Positions 43,290 through 51,808 of a stretch of DNA of 64,000 nt are shown piece by piece. Where the stretch lies: NCBI GenBank assembly GCA_030156945.1, contig JASGLT010000004.1, positions 44,116-108,115 on the forward strand, written 5' to 3'. This DNA comes from Thermococcaceae archaeon (lineage in GTDB: Archaea; Methanobacteriota_B; Thermococci; Thermococcales; Thermococcaceae). The translations under genes were made by a program, and so were the position numbers. Each line of letters opens with the position of its first letter. Within the stretch, counting starts at the first letter, position 1. A model generated the notes under the pieces. It searched no databases and had not been told where the DNA came from. It was given only the letters and a program-made list of their open reading frames with translations.

Positions 43290-43415
43290 AGTGGCCGGCG
43301 GCGTCCCCGGTTTCCCGCCCCCTCTCGGAGGGCAGTACCGCCGGGATCGCTGGCGGGCTTAACTTCCGGGGTCGAAACGAGACCGGGTGTGGCCCCGCCG
43401 CTATGACCGCCGTAC
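43290..43415 (-). rRNA. rrf: 5S ribosomal RNA
   Basis: About 126 nt on the minus strand, beginning GTACGGCGGTCATAGCGG and ending CCGCCGGCCACT, so that the two ends pair in helix I. Internal landmarks are CACACCCGGTCTCGTTTCGA, then CCCCGGAAGTTAAGCCCGCC (loop A to helix III region), and GTACTGCCCTCCGAGAGGG. Exact ends are set by pairing and may be off by one or two bases. It is followed by tRNA-Asp. The promoter TATA lies at 43439-43446. Confidence 0.95.
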
Positions 43416-43438
43416 CGGTACTGAGCTCCAGGCTGAGG

Positions 43439-43446
43439 TTTATAAA
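43439..43446. promoter_or_regulatory. palindromic TATA box shared by 5S rRNA and scpB
   Basis: TTTATAAA is a perfect palindrome, about 24 bases upstream of 5S on the minus strand and about 125 bases upstream of the scpB start on the plus strand. It is the only good TATA element in the divergent region, so it may serve the 5S/tRNA-Asp unit mainly and scpB possibly. Confidence 0.5.
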
Positions 43447-43569
43447 TCTTGCGGTCAGGTTAGATGAGTAAGCTATGGTAAGGGCTCAGCGGAGAGAATC
43501 CCGCTCATCAAAATCGGTAGGGAAAAGGTTATAGGCCCCCTGGAGGAGTTCAAACAATGGGTGGTGAGA

Positions 43570-44223
43570 ATGGGAATTCTTGAAGACAAGGCCCTCGTTG
43601 AGGCCGCCCTCTTCGTGGCCGGGAGGCCCCTAAGCGTAAAGGAACTCTCCCGCGCCCTCGGAATAAAATCCCTCGAGTACTTGGAGAAACTGATAGAGCT
43701 TATTGCGGCCGAGTACGCTGAAAGGAAAAGCGCAATAGAGGTTGTGAAGGTACTCGGAGAGAAGTACGTCATGCAGGTCAAACAGGAATACAGCCAGCAG
43801 GTAGTTCACCTTATGCCGAGGCCAGACCTGAGGACGGGAGAACTCAAGACCCTCGCGCTAATAGCCTACCTTCAGCCCGTTGAGCAGAGCAAGATAGTGA
43901 GGCTTCGCGGCAGTCAGGCCTACGAGCACATAAGAAAGCTCCTCGAGATGGGGATGATATACGCCGAGCCTTACGAGAGGACTAAGCTCCTCAGGACAAC
44001 TCCAAAGTTCGCAGAGCTTTACGGCTTCCCATCAGACGACCCGGCCGTCATAAAAGAGGCCTTCAAAAAGGTCGTGCATGCGGAGTATACAGACCTCGTA
44101 TCAAAGCTGGAGGGCAAAACCACACCAGAGGAGGAAAGCAACGAGGGCGGAGCCGAAGGGGAGGAGAGTCCAGATAGCGGGGCTGAAGTAACTTCAGGGG
44201 CTCCCGAAGACGAAAATCTTTGA
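43570..44223 (+). CDS. scpB: segregation and condensation protein ScpB
   Basis: ScpB binds ScpA as part of the SMC condensin complex that organises the chromosome. The 217-residue product has two winged-helix domains: LVEAALFVAGRPLSVKELSR at the N terminus and LKTLALIAYLQPVEQSKIVR, then LRGSQAYEHIRKLLEMG near 95-125. An acidic, disordered tail (EEESNEGGAEGEESPDSG) follows. The ATG at 43570 follows GGTGGTGAGA. The frame remains open and protein-like for about 100 bases upstream without any ATG, GTG or TTG, noted as a finding. Confidence 0.93.
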   Translation: MGILEDKALVEAALFVAGRPLSVKELSRALGIKSLEYLEKLIELIAAEYAERKSAIEVVKVLGEKYVMQVKQEYSQQVVHLMPRPDLRTGELKTLALIAYLQPVEQSKIVRLRGSQAYEHIRKLLEMGMIYAEPYERTKLLRTTPKFAELYGFPSDDPAVIKEAFKKVVHAEYTDLVSKLEGKTTPEEESNEGGAEGEESPDSGAEVTSGAPEDENL

Positions 44224-44291
44224 ACCTCTCCTTTTTCCTCCGCAAAAAAGTTTAAATAGTCCTCTGATGGATTACCATTAAGGTGAGTGTT

Positions 44292-45356
44292 ATGGTGGTG
44301 CTGGATAAGGAAAGTATCGTGAAGCTTATAGAAAAGGGGAGCGGTTTATCGAGGGATGAAATCGAGAGTAAGATAGCCGAGATTTCAAGAAAGGAGGGCA
44401 TATCTGAACATGCTGCTGCCCTTCTTCTCGCAGAAGAGCTGGGAATCAGCATTGAGGATCACGAAAATCTCCCCCACCTTGGAGACATCGTGCCGGGAAT
44501 GAGCGGCGTCAACGTGGTTGCTCGAGTGATGAGAAAGTATCCCCCTCGAGAGTACACCAAAAAGGACGGCTCAAAGGGTAGAGTGGCCAACCTCATAGTC
44601 TACGACTCCACTGGAAGGGCGAGACTCGTCCTCTGGGACAACTTTGTGACTAAATACTACGACGAGCTGAATCCCGGGGATGTCATCAAGATAATAGACC
44701 CGAGCGTCAGGGAGGGGAGAAACGGGATAGAACTACACACTTACTTCAAGACACGCATCATAAAGAACCCCGAGGACCCGAGGGTAGAGGAGATACCGCC
44801 ACTTGAGGAGGTGAGGAGCTACAACTACCAGCGCGTCAGGATAGGGGACCTCATCGGCGGGGAGAGGTTCGTTGAAATCAGGGGGACAGTTGTAAAGCTC
44901 TACAGGGTTACCGTATACGATGCCTGCCCCCTGTGCAGGAAGAAGGTTGACTACGACCCGGCAACGGAGAGCTGGATATGTCCGGAGCACGGAGAGGTTG
45001 AGGCTGTGAAGATAACCGTGGTGGACTTTGGAATTGACGACTCCACTGGCTACATGCGCGTAACCCTATTCGGGGACGAAGCCGCCGACCTGCTGGGCGA
45101 AGATCCGGAAGAAATCGACTCCAAGCTTAAGAACCTTGTTGAGAGTGGCCTGACGATAAAAGAGGCCGGCAGAAAGCTCGCTGAAGAGGAGTACTACCCA
45201 CTCCTCGGAAAGGAAATCGTGGTGAGGGGCAACGTTGTGGAGGACAAGTTCCTCGGAACCATCATGAAAGCAACGGGATGGGACGAAGTTAACGAAAGGA
45301 ACGAGATAGCGAGGGTAAGGGCGGAGCTCAGAGAGATTCTGAAGGAGGTGCTCTGA
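44292..45356 (+). CDS. rpa41: replication protein A large subunit (RPA41)
   Basis: The main single-stranded-DNA-binding subunit of the heterotrimeric RPA of Thermococcales. The 354-residue product has a helical N terminus (KESIVKLIEKGSGLSRDEIE), an OB fold near 75-165 (GVNVVARVMRKYPPREYTKK, then LVLWDNFVTKYYDEL) and a zinc finger near 215-235 (ACPLCRKKVDY, then ICPEHGE: C-x2-C and C-x2-H). The ATG at 44292 follows AAGGTGAG. A TATA element AAGTTTAAATAG lies about 40 bases upstream. It is first of a three-gene operon. Confidence 0.95.
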   Translation: MVVLDKESIVKLIEKGSGLSRDEIESKIAEISRKEGISEHAAALLLAEELGISIEDHENLPHLGDIVPGMSGVNVVARVMRKYPPREYTKKDGSKGRVANLIVYDSTGRARLVLWDNFVTKYYDELNPGDVIKIIDPSVREGRNGIELHTYFKTRIIKNPEDPRVEEIPPLEEVRSYNYQRVRIGDLIGGERFVEIRGTVVKLYRVTVYDACPLCRKKVDYDPATESWICPEHGEVEAVKITVVDFGIDDSTGYMRVTLFGDEAADLLGEDPEEIDSKLKNLVESGLTIKEAGRKLAEEEYYPLLGKEIVVRGNVVEDKFLGTIMKATGWDEVNERNEIARVRAELREILKEVL

Positions 45357-45357
45357 A

Positions 45358-45744
45358 ATGGAAGTTGAAGGCGGAGAGAGACAGTTCAGGAGGAGAAAGC
45401 CGGCAGTTGAGAAGAAAATAGCGGAGATCACGGAGGAGGACACCCGGGTTGCTCTCATCGGAAAGGCGTTTAAGGTCGACAAAATAGACTACACCTTCTG
45501 GCTGGACGACGGCACCGGAGTTATAATGGTTGAAAGCGAGGAAAACGTCCTGCCCGAAAACGGACAGATGGTAAGGGTTATGGGCAGGGTGATCAGAAAC
45601 GACGAGATTCACATCTTCGGGGAAGTGGTTCAGAACTTCGAGGGAGCCGATCTTGAAGCGCTTGAGGAGATACAGAAACTCGAAAAACAGGTACTGCCAA
45701 AGATTCAGAACATCATCGGGTTCTTCGGAGGTGAGGAGGAATGA
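45358..45744 (+). CDS. rpa14: replication protein A small subunit (RPA14)
   Basis: A 128-residue single OB-fold protein that forms the trimer core of RPA. The core strands are RVALIGKAFKVDKIDYTFWL, then DDGTGVIMVESEENVLPENG, near residues 29-65, ending in an amphipathic helix (LEALEEIQKLEKQVLPKIQN) for trimerisation. It begins one base after RPA41 and overlaps RPA32 by 4 bases, which favours equal synthesis of the three subunits. Confidence 0.94.
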   Translation: MEVEGGERQFRRRKPAVEKKIAEITEEDTRVALIGKAFKVDKIDYTFWLDDGTGVIMVESEENVLPENGQMVRVMGRVIRNDEIHIFGEVVQNFEGADLEALEEIQKLEKQVLPKIQNIIGFFGGEEE

Positions 45745-46544
45745 AGAAGCGCCTTCCAGCAAGCAGAGTGTACCTGAAGGACATCCTTGAGGGCTACTAC
45801 GTGAGGAGTGAGGGGGACTTTGAGCCCAATTACCTGATAACAAAGGACGCAAGGAAGGTTTACAGGGTGAAGATAGTCGCAACCGTGATCAGGGACCCGA
45901 TAATAAGCGACGACGAAACCTACGGCAGATTCCAGATAGACGACGGAACCGGGACCATATGGGTCATGGGGTTCCGGGAGAACACGAAATTCCTTAAGCT
46001 CGTCAAAAAGGGCGACCTGGTTCAGATCGTAGGCAAGGTGGCTGAGTGGCGCGACGACAAGCAGATACTCGTTGAGGGGGTTGCCAAAGTCAGCCCCAAC
46101 ATGTGGATACTGCACCGCTTTGAGGCCCTCAGGGACGCAGTTGACCACGCAAGAAAAGCAAAGATAGCCTTTGAGATATACGACAAGTACGGGATAACGG
46201 CTAAGGCCAAGGTAATCGCGAAGAACAAGGGTGTTAGTGAAGAGCTTCTGATGACCATTGATGAGCTATACACCCTAATGCTCGAGCAGCGCGCCCTTGA
46301 GGAGGAGTTCGTGGAAGAGCCCGAATTGGAGGAAGAAACCCCGGAGGAGAACCCAGAGATTGAAAGGGCAAAACAGGCCGTTTTAGAGCTCCTGAGGGAG
46401 AAAGGGAAGGCCTTATCACATAAGTTCATAATAAAGAAGCTCTCCTCCGAGTTCAGTGAAGAAGTCCTCGAGGAGGCAATAACTCGCCTTCTGGCAGATG
46501 GGGAGATATACGAACCCGAAATAGGCTACTACGAGCCCCTGTAA
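45741..46544 (+). CDS. rpa32: replication protein A middle subunit (RPA32)
   Basis: A 267-residue protein with an OB fold (KVYRVKIVATVIRDPIISDD, then FQIDDGTGTIWVMGF, residues 40-115), a helical linker with an acidic stretch (EEEFVEEPELEEETPEENPE), and a C-terminal winged helix (AVLELLREKGKALSHKFIIK onward) that in RPA32 proteins binds repair and replication partners. It overlaps RPA14 by 4 bases and is the last gene of the operon. Confidence 0.94.
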   Translation: MKKRLPASRVYLKDILEGYYVRSEGDFEPNYLITKDARKVYRVKIVATVIRDPIISDDETYGRFQIDDGTGTIWVMGFRENTKFLKLVKKGDLVQIVGKVAEWRDDKQILVEGVAKVSPNMWILHRFEALRDAVDHARKAKIAFEIYDKYGITAKAKVIAKNKGVSEELLMTIDELYTLMLEQRALEEEFVEEPELEEETPEENPEIERAKQAVLELLREKGKALSHKFIIKKLSSEFSEEVLEEAITRLLADGEIYEPEIGYYEPL

Positions 46545-46654
46545 CCCCTCTTCTCATTTATTTTGGCCGACTGGAGATTAATCATCCCAATGCAAGCAGT
46601 CCTTTTGACTTTGGGATTTTCATGGAGCTCGAGCAAATTGAAAAAGAAAAATCA

Positions 46655-47035
46655 TCAGTACTGCTCCCTCATTGTCCTTATAACGGGGTCGTGAATCAGT
46701 GTTGAGGTTATTCCGTCCACCAGGCGGAAGAACTCGTCCCTTCCCTCCATTAAGGGAAGGTTTTCTATCCCCAAGAGAACGCACTCCTCTCCAAGTATCC
46801 ACCTTCCGAGGAGTATCCTCTCTCTATCGCCCCTCCTGAGGTCTATTCTAATCAGGCCGTAGGGGATGTCGGCAGTCCACCAGTTTGCCTTAAAAGTAGC
46901 CCTCCAGCCTATCTCCTCAACGGCTTCAACAAGCTTTTCAAGGGTTGTACCCGGGCCGTGAGGAGTTTTGAAAGTAACTATTGTCCAAAAACCCTCGCCC
47001 TCAAGGGCCCTCTCAAGCTCCTTTTTGAAATTCAC
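46655..47035 (-). CDS. hypothetical protein, 126 aa
   Basis: A soluble protein that I cannot name: MNFKKELERALEGEGFWTIV, then TFKANWWTADIPYGLIRIDL near residue 47 and WILGEECVLLGIENLPLMEG near 78. The alternating alpha/beta layout with a tryptophan pair suggests a compact single domain. The ATG follows GGAGGTGAGATTGTG, and it begins 11 bases after the membrane prenyltransferase gene ends, so both are in one transcript. Codon use is core-like. Confidence 0.7.
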   Translation of the reverse strand: MNFKKELERALEGEGFWTIVTFKTPHGPGTTLEKLVEAVEEIGWRATFKANWWTADIPYGLIRIDLRRGDRERILLGRWILGEECVLLGIENLPLMEGRDEFFRLVDGITSTLIHDPVIRTMREQY

Positions 47036-47046
47036 AATCTCACCTC

Positions 47047-47877
47047 CTAAATCAGTGATGCAGCCAGGAAGACCATAACGGCCAGGAAGACGCTCAGTTT
47101 GAGGAGCCGCTGAGATTTTGCGGCTGACTCTCTCCCCTGATCCCGAAGGATAAGGAAAGCTGAGTAGAGTATAATAAGGTCCACGGGGATTATGCTGTAG
47201 TATCCAGCGCCCACCCCCGCCCTGACTGGAAGGAAAGAGGCAATAACGGTTAGAACCGCAAAGAAAGCGCCAAGATAAGCGGCTTTCTTTTTACCCCATA
47301 TTATCGGAAGCGTCTTGGAGCCCCTCGCAACGTCCCCTTCCACGTCTTCAATGTCCTTTATTATCTCCCTGGAAACGTTTACGAGAAACGCGCATATTGC
47401 CAGATAACCGGCCAGACCTATTCTCCCAACTGCAACGGCTCCGTAGAGGGGGGTGGCCCCGGTTAGAGCAGCCACCGTAAGGTTGCCCAGGAAGGGCATG
47501 GGTTTGAGCTTCCATGCGTACAGGAACATGGCCACGTATGCTATCAGCGCAAAGATGAAGGCCTCTTTGCTTATCAATGCCGCGAAAAGGAGTCCCAACG
47601 CAAATAGCACTAAGGAATACCAGAGCGCCTCTCTCCTGCTCATAGCCCCCCTTGGAAGCGGGCGCTCGGGCCTGTTTATCTTGTCGACCTCGTAGTCAAA
47701 ATAATCGTTTATGGTGTTCCCAGCGGAACATCCGAGGACAACGACGAGAAAGGTCAAAACTCCAGTTTCCAGGGGAGGCAAGGCACCACTGGCCACAACA
47801 GCGCCAAGTAGCCCCACCACGCCGGCAAGAAGGCAATTATGGGGACGGGTTATCTCCAAGTATGCTCGGAGGTTCAT
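47047..47877 (-). CDS. digeranylgeranylglyceryl phosphate synthase (UbiA family)
   Basis: A membrane prenyltransferase of 276 residues, proposed to add the second geranylgeranyl chain in archaeal ether-lipid synthesis. The first Asp-rich motif NTINDYFDYEVDKINRPERP lies near residue 54 and the second, DIEDVEGDVARGSKTLP, near 176; both bind prenyl diphosphate through magnesium. About eight to nine hydrophobic helices are predicted. The GTG at 47886 is in frame, but the ATG at 47877 follows AGGTGT and begins directly with the conserved MNLRAYLEITRPHN. Confidence 0.92.
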   Translation of the reverse strand: MNLRAYLEITRPHNCLLAGVVGLLGAVVASGALPPLETGVLTFLVVVLGCSAGNTINDYFDYEVDKINRPERPLPRGAMSRREALWYSLVLFALGLLFAALISKEAFIFALIAYVAMFLYAWKLKPMPFLGNLTVAALTGATPLYGAVAVGRIGLAGYLAICAFLVNVSREIIKDIEDVEGDVARGSKTLPIIWGKKKAAYLGAFFAVLTVIASFLPVRAGVGAGYYSIIPVDLIILYSAFLILRDQGRESAAKSQRLLKLSVFLAVMVFLAASLI

Positions 47878-47922
47878 TCGGGACACCTAAAAGGGGTAAA
47901 AAACAGGGTTTAAAACCTTTTT

Positions 47923-48993
47923 CTAAAGCTCTTCCCTTCTCAGAAGTCCAAGCTCTTCACCGGTCTCAAGAACTCTGATACGGCCAAACCTGAGCTCAAC
48001 TGCATTTTCGAGAATTCCCTCGTCAAGGGGCGTCAAAACCTCCGCTCTCATATCACCAAACCGAAGCCACTTGAGGATTCCAACGCCCAGACATAGGCCC
48101 GAAGGCCCTATGAACCCAACTAGAAGGTTGCTTAACTTTTCAAAATCGACCGCATGGAGGCTGCTCCTCTTAGGAATCCTAAAATCACCCCTATCCGCTT
48201 TGACCACCACATAACCCTCCCCCTTCCATCCCGCAAAGACCACCCAGCCAAAAACCTCGGAGAAAATTCCCACTTCATCATCGCTGAGTGGCCTGCCCTG
48301 GAACATGGCCGTACCTGTCGGAGCAAGCTTTCTCAGGTCTACTTCAACGATCCCGGAGCCCTTGAAGTATTCTTCCCACTTCCTGCGCCGTATTTCCCTT
48401 CTCTCCTCCCTCGAATGAATCCTTGCCTGCTCGCTAACCGAGAGGGAGACTACACTCGTATATGGATAGAGCCTGGCAGCGAGACCATCGAGCTCCCCTT
48501 CCTTCCCCATTAGAACTGTTAGGTCGGGTTTGACTAGTTCGGCCTTGAGACGTTTCATTTCAGCTCCAATGCCGGTAACAAATCCGGTAGTGTCGATTAG
48601 AACCACGTCAGCGTGCTTCATACCAATATCCACCAGCCTTTTAACGCCAACGGCAGTCTCACCAGCGTACTCGGCCGGAGTAGTGGTTCCTATGAAATAG
48701 TGTGCCAGAGGTTTAACTTCACTCAGGGATGAAAAGGGGCCGTCTGGAATACCGAGACTCACAGTCGCTGGTGGCAGGATACTCTTCTGGCCAACGTCAG
48801 AGTCAACCACCGCAACCCTAATACCATCCTTCAGGAGCTCGTTTGCTAAAAACGTCAGCAGAGTTGTTTTTCCACTGTCTGTGCCCCCCACTATCATGAC
48901 CTTCAGGGGGCCCTTGAGGGATTCCCTCACTATAACCTCAAGGAGCTGAACCCTGTCCTCGGGTACCTCCTTTGTGTACGTCGCCTTGTTCAT
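47923..48993 (-). CDS. polynucleotide 5'-hydroxyl kinase, Clp1/Grc3 family
   Basis: An archaeal RNA 5'-kinase of the Clp1/Nol9 type, 356 residues, which phosphorylates 5'-OH ends of RNA (and DNA). The P-loop VGGTDSGKTTLL is at residues 35-46, with a Walker-B-like VDSDVGQKSI near 69 and the family motif GTTTPAEYAG near 101, then VLIDTTGFVTG near 132. A C-terminal beta domain follows. The open frame extends upstream, but the ATG at 48993 gives the family's usual length of about 360 and starts with MNKATYTKEVPEDR. Confidence 0.9.
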   Translation of the reverse strand: MNKATYTKEVPEDRVQLLEVIVRESLKGPLKVMIVGGTDSGKTTLLTFLANELLKDGIRVAVVDSDVGQKSILPPATVSLGIPDGPFSSLSEVKPLAHYFIGTTTPAEYAGETAVGVKRLVDIGMKHADVVLIDTTGFVTGIGAEMKRLKAELVKPDLTVLMGKEGELDGLAARLYPYTSVVSLSVSEQARIHSREERREIRRRKWEEYFKGSGIVEVDLRKLAPTGTAMFQGRPLSDDEVGIFSEVFGWVVFAGWKGEGYVVVKADRGDFRIPKRSSLHAVDFEKLSNLLVGFIGPSGLCLGVGILKWLRFGDMRAEVLTPLDEGILENAVELRFGRIRVLETGEELGLLRREEL

Positions 48994-49135
48994 GGTATTT
49001 GATTCTCCAGTTCTGGATAAAAACTTAACCGAAGAAAGGCTTATAACGAGTAACTCCACCAAGAATGTAGAGGCCCGTTGTTTACATTGGCCCCATCGAA
49101 AGTTGATTTAATAAAACACCAGAGGGTGGTCATCC

Positions 49136-49600
49136 ATGAACGGTAGGGGAACCCTAACTCCCAGGCAGGTTAAGCTCCTCAGGAAGCTCTACGAGGAGAG
49201 CAGGCCCATAGAGGTACATACCGTTGAAAAGACCCAGGATGAGCTCGCCAATGAGCTCGGAATTACGAGGCAGGCCCTCAGCAACCACCTGAAAATCCTC
49301 AAGGAGATGGGATACATAAGGACCGGAAGGGGCTTCATAGACCTCACGGAGAAGGCCCTTGAGGCCTTGGGAGAAAAGAAGGGTGACGTATTCGTTTTTG
49401 TTAGAATAGAACCCACCAAGAGGAAACACGTTTACGAGAGCATAAAGAAGATGAACATAAAGCGCATCTACCGCGTTACCGGCGATATAGACCTCATAAT
49501 AGAGGCTGACAAGACGAATCTGGATGAGATCCTCGAGGAGATAGCTTCACTGGACGGAGTTAAGGAGACCATGACACACGTTGTTCTCGAAGTTCTTTGA
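49136..49600 (+). CDS. helix-turn-helix regulator with Lrp-type ligand domain
   Basis: A 154-residue transcription regulator. The N-terminal winged helix DELANELGITRQALSNHLKI (about residues 38-57) is a clear HTH, and the C-terminal part DVFVFVRIEPTKRKHVYESI, then VYRVTGDIDLIIEAD-like text near 118, is an Lrp/AsnC (RAM) ligand-binding fold. The start ATG follows GAGGGTGGTC. It lies divergent from the RNA kinase and convergent with engB; the stop codons of these two are adjacent. The effector is unknown. Confidence 0.82.
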   Translation: MNGRGTLTPRQVKLLRKLYEESRPIEVHTVEKTQDELANELGITRQALSNHLKILKEMGYIRTGRGFIDLTEKALEALGEKKGDVFVFVRIEPTKRKHVYESIKKMNIKRIYRVTGDIDLIIEADKTNLDEILEEIASLDGVKETMTHVVLEVL

Positions 49601-50158
49601 TCATGCCCCTTTTTCCCTTAAAACTTCCTCTATCCTCTTTCTCAGCAGATCTATGTTCGTCCCGAACTTCGCCGACACTGGGACGAATATTTCAGGAATC
49701 TCCGAATAAGGAACCCCCATCCTCTCGGCGAGGTAATTCAAGGTCGCCCCAAGATTTTTGACTTTGTCAATCTTGTTAACCGCAACTATCACAGGAATCC
49801 CAAGCTCCCTTAAGAACTCAAAAAACTCCACGTCTATAGGAATCTCACCCCTCTTTTCCCACCTTTCGATGATCTCGGGTGCCGCCTTTCCATCCACAAC
49901 GAGAACTGCGAGGTCTATCTCCCCGGCCCTCTCCTCGATGAATCTAACTATCTCGTCCTTAACCCTCTCCTGAACTTCCCTCGGAACGCCGCTCATGAAG
50001 CCAAAGCCCGGCATGTCAACTACCTTCCTGTTGCGCCAGGTGACCTCAACAGGCCTCCTCGTCACCCCCGGGCGCTTTCCCCTCTTAACCCACTTACCCG
50101 TAAGTGCAAATATCAGCGTGCTTTTCCCCACGTTCGATCTTCCCACGAACACTATCAT
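49601..50158 (-). CDS. engB: ribosome-biogenesis GTPase EngB
   Basis: A 185-residue TRAFAC-class GTPase of the EngB/YihA family, linked to large-subunit ribosome assembly. G1 is GRSNVGKST (residues 6-14), the switch I region has TRRP near 35, G3 is VDMPGFGFMSGV near 53, G4 is NKID near 125, and G5 is VSAKFGTN near 162. Length is as expected. A TATA-like CTTTCCGCTAACCC is poor, so the promoter is uncertain. The stop adjoins that of the plus-strand regulator gene. Confidence 0.93.
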   Translation of the reverse strand: MIVFVGRSNVGKSTLIFALTGKWVKRGKRPGVTRRPVEVTWRNRKVVDMPGFGFMSGVPREVQERVKDEIVRFIEERAGEIDLAVLVVDGKAAPEIIERWEKRGEIPIDVEFFEFLRELGIPVIVAVNKIDKVKNLGATLNYLAERMGVPYSEIPEIFVPVSAKFGTNIDLLRKRIEEVLREKGA

Positions 50159-50248
50159 GTTCTCCCCATCAAAGAATCCAAAACCCGTTTATAAGGGTTA
50201 GCGGAAAGGTTAAGTATTCCAAGTGGCTAATAGAGAGCGGTGGTCAAG

Positions 50249-50905
50249 ATGTCTGAGAACGTGGAAACGAGAGGTAACCAGCTCGTAAACAAGTTCGTGG
50301 TCTCCCTCACAGAGGGAAAAATACTCGGGTTCGTGACTGACATAAACGTGGAAGTGGAGGGTGACGAGTTCTACTTCATACTGAAAATGAAGGAAATCGA
50401 AAACGTTGGAAAAGGTCAGAGCATGTTCTCAAGCGAGAAAAAGATGAAGATAAGGCCCAAGGATATAGTTAACGTGGGGCCCGACGTTATAATCCTCGGA
50501 GAAGGCAAGGTCCCACCATTAAAGGAGATAGAGAGGCTGAATCAGATTGTAACCGAGTACAATTCCCTCATGAGGGAACTCGAGAACAGGGAGAAGACCA
50601 TAGAAAAGCTCAAAGAGGAAAACTACCAGTTAAAGAAAGAGCTGGAAGAAATACAGAAGGAGCTCAGGAAACTCCAGCTCATAAAGGACGACTTCGACCA
50701 CCTCAAAGAGCAGCTTGTGAGGCAGGAGGGGCAACTTGAGATGGCCAGGGAATACATAAGGCTCCTCGAGGGCATAAGACACGATATGGACAAGCTCAAG
50801 GACGACGTCGACAAGCTCATACAGGGACAGCTTGAGAGCATTGTAAGGAGCATAATAAACGAAGAACTCAACGCAAGGGGATTAAAGAAAACGAGCTTTA
50901 TTTAG
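50249..50905 (+). CDS. PRC-barrel plus coiled-coil protein (CdvA-like layout)
   Basis: A 218-residue protein with an N-terminal PRC-barrel domain (FVVSLTEGKILGFVTDINVE, then IRPKDIVNVGPDVIILGEGK, residues about 16-90) and a long C-terminal coiled coil (LMRELENREKTIEKLKEENY, continuing for about 100 residues). This domain order is that of CdvA, the membrane-recruiting division protein of the TACK archaea, though PRC-barrel proteins also serve division in euryarchaea. The ATG at 50249 follows GGTGGTCAAG. It lies between engB and sec61-beta. A cell-division or chromosome role is inferred. Confidence 0.75.
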   Translation: MSENVETRGNQLVNKFVVSLTEGKILGFVTDINVEVEGDEFYFILKMKEIENVGKGQSMFSSEKKMKIRPKDIVNVGPDVIILGEGKVPPLKEIERLNQIVTEYNSLMRELENREKTIEKLKEENYQLKKELEEIQKELRKLQLIKDDFDHLKEQLVRQEGQLEMAREYIRLLEGIRHDMDKLKDDVDKLIQGQLESIVRSIINEELNARGLKKTSFI

Positions 50906-51072
50906 CCGAATATCTGAGAGCCGAAGGAGTGCAGGAGTATCTCGACCGCAATTAGTATCAGGGCGATTGCTATAACTCCTTTCGGACTTACCTTTATTGC
51001 CCTGGTATCCTCGTCAAAGAACCTCATCAAACCGGCACCGGTTGGAGGCAGCGTTGCCTTGTCCTTTGCCAT
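50902..51072 (-). CDS. secG: protein translocase subunit Sec61-beta (SecG)
   Basis: A 56-residue subunit of the SecYE channel. The N terminus MAKDKATLPPTGAGLMRFFD is typical, with the KVSPKGVIAIALILIAVEIL helix (about residues 28-48) spanning the membrane once, cytosol to outside. It starts at an ATG after GAGGTGAAGAAA and overlaps the stop of the PRC-barrel gene by 4 bases on the opposite strand. The frame is below common ORF length limits. Confidence 0.95.
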   Translation of the reverse strand: MAKDKATLPPTGAGLMRFFDEDTRAIKVSPKGVIAIALILIAVEILLHSFGSQIFG

Positions 51073-51212
51073 TTTCTTCACCTCTCTTCAAAACCTAAGG
51101 GTCACCCTATAAAAAAGTTGTGATGGGAAACTTTTTAAACAAGGGGCATTAGCCCATGCTGGATAAGGGGACCACCCAATGAATCCCGCTAATGACGTAG
51201 GAGGTGGGAGGA

Positions 51213-51590
51213 ATGGCGACCTTCAAGCTGGTTATATCGAACCCGAAGAACGGAGTTGCAAAGCAGGTTGAGATAAGCAGCCCAGAGGCTGACAAGCTTA
51301 TTGGAAGGAGAATAGGCGAGGAAATCCCGGCGAGCGAGCTCGGCCTCAACCTCTCCGAGATATTCGGTGAGGAGATTCCGGCCGATGCTAAGCTCAAGAT
51401 CACTGGTGGAACAGACAAGGACGGCTTCCCCATGAGGCCCGACGTCCACGGCCCGAGGAGGGTTAAGATTCTCCTCTCGCGCGGCCCCGGCTTCAGGCCC
51501 AGGGAGAGGGGCGAGAGGAGGAAGAAGACCGTCCACGGCAACACCATCAGCCCGAACATCGTTCAGGTGAACATGAAGATTGTCTTCTGA
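51213..51590 (+). CDS. rps6e: ribosomal protein S6e
   Basis: A 125-residue small-subunit ribosomal protein. The archaeal S6e core is [20 protein letters not shown] at the N terminus and [20 protein letters not shown] near 66, then the basic [20 protein letters not shown] tail. The ATG at 51213 follows GTGGGAGGA, which excludes the in-frame GTG at 51204. A TATA-like CTTTTTAAACAAG lies about 80 bases upstream. It is the last core gene before an accessory stretch. Confidence 0.96.
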   Translation: MATFKLVISNPKNGVAKQVEISSPEADKLIGRRIGEEIPASELGLNLSEIFGEEIPADAKLKITGGTDKDGFPMRPDVHGPRRVKILLSRGPGFRPRERGERRKKTVHGNTISPNIVQVNMKIVF

Positions 51591-51664
51591 GCTTCTTCTT
51601 AATTTTGCTCGATTGAACTTCAACCGCTTTCAATTCTTTGGTCCCATCTCCATGCAACTCCATT

Positions 51665-51776
51665 ACTCAGGCTTCTTCTGCCTCATTTTAAGAGCAAAAC
51701 GCAACTCTTAATTAAATTTACACTCATAAAAGAAATTAAGAGTTTTCACTTATTTGAAGAGAAAAACTTATAAGGG
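51665..51776 (+). repeat. duplicated promoter region, copy 1
   Basis: About 110 bases that recur in diverged form at 53818-53931. Shared words include CTTCTTC, CTCATTTTAA, the run TTAATTAAATTTACACTC, AAAAGAAAT, GAGAAAAACTTATAA (copy 2: GAGAAAAGCTTATAA). The shared end is the TATA box (51767-51773) and the distance to the start codon is about 40 bases in both copies. It drives the gene at 51809. Confidence 0.65.
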
Positions 51777-51808
51777 TGAAGTGATTAGAGAATATTGCAG
51801 AGAACTAA

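Noticed and set aside
51189..51623. A 144-codon minus-strand frame opposite ribosomal protein S6e
   Set aside because: S6e on the plus strand is certain; the antisense frame is a composition artefact.
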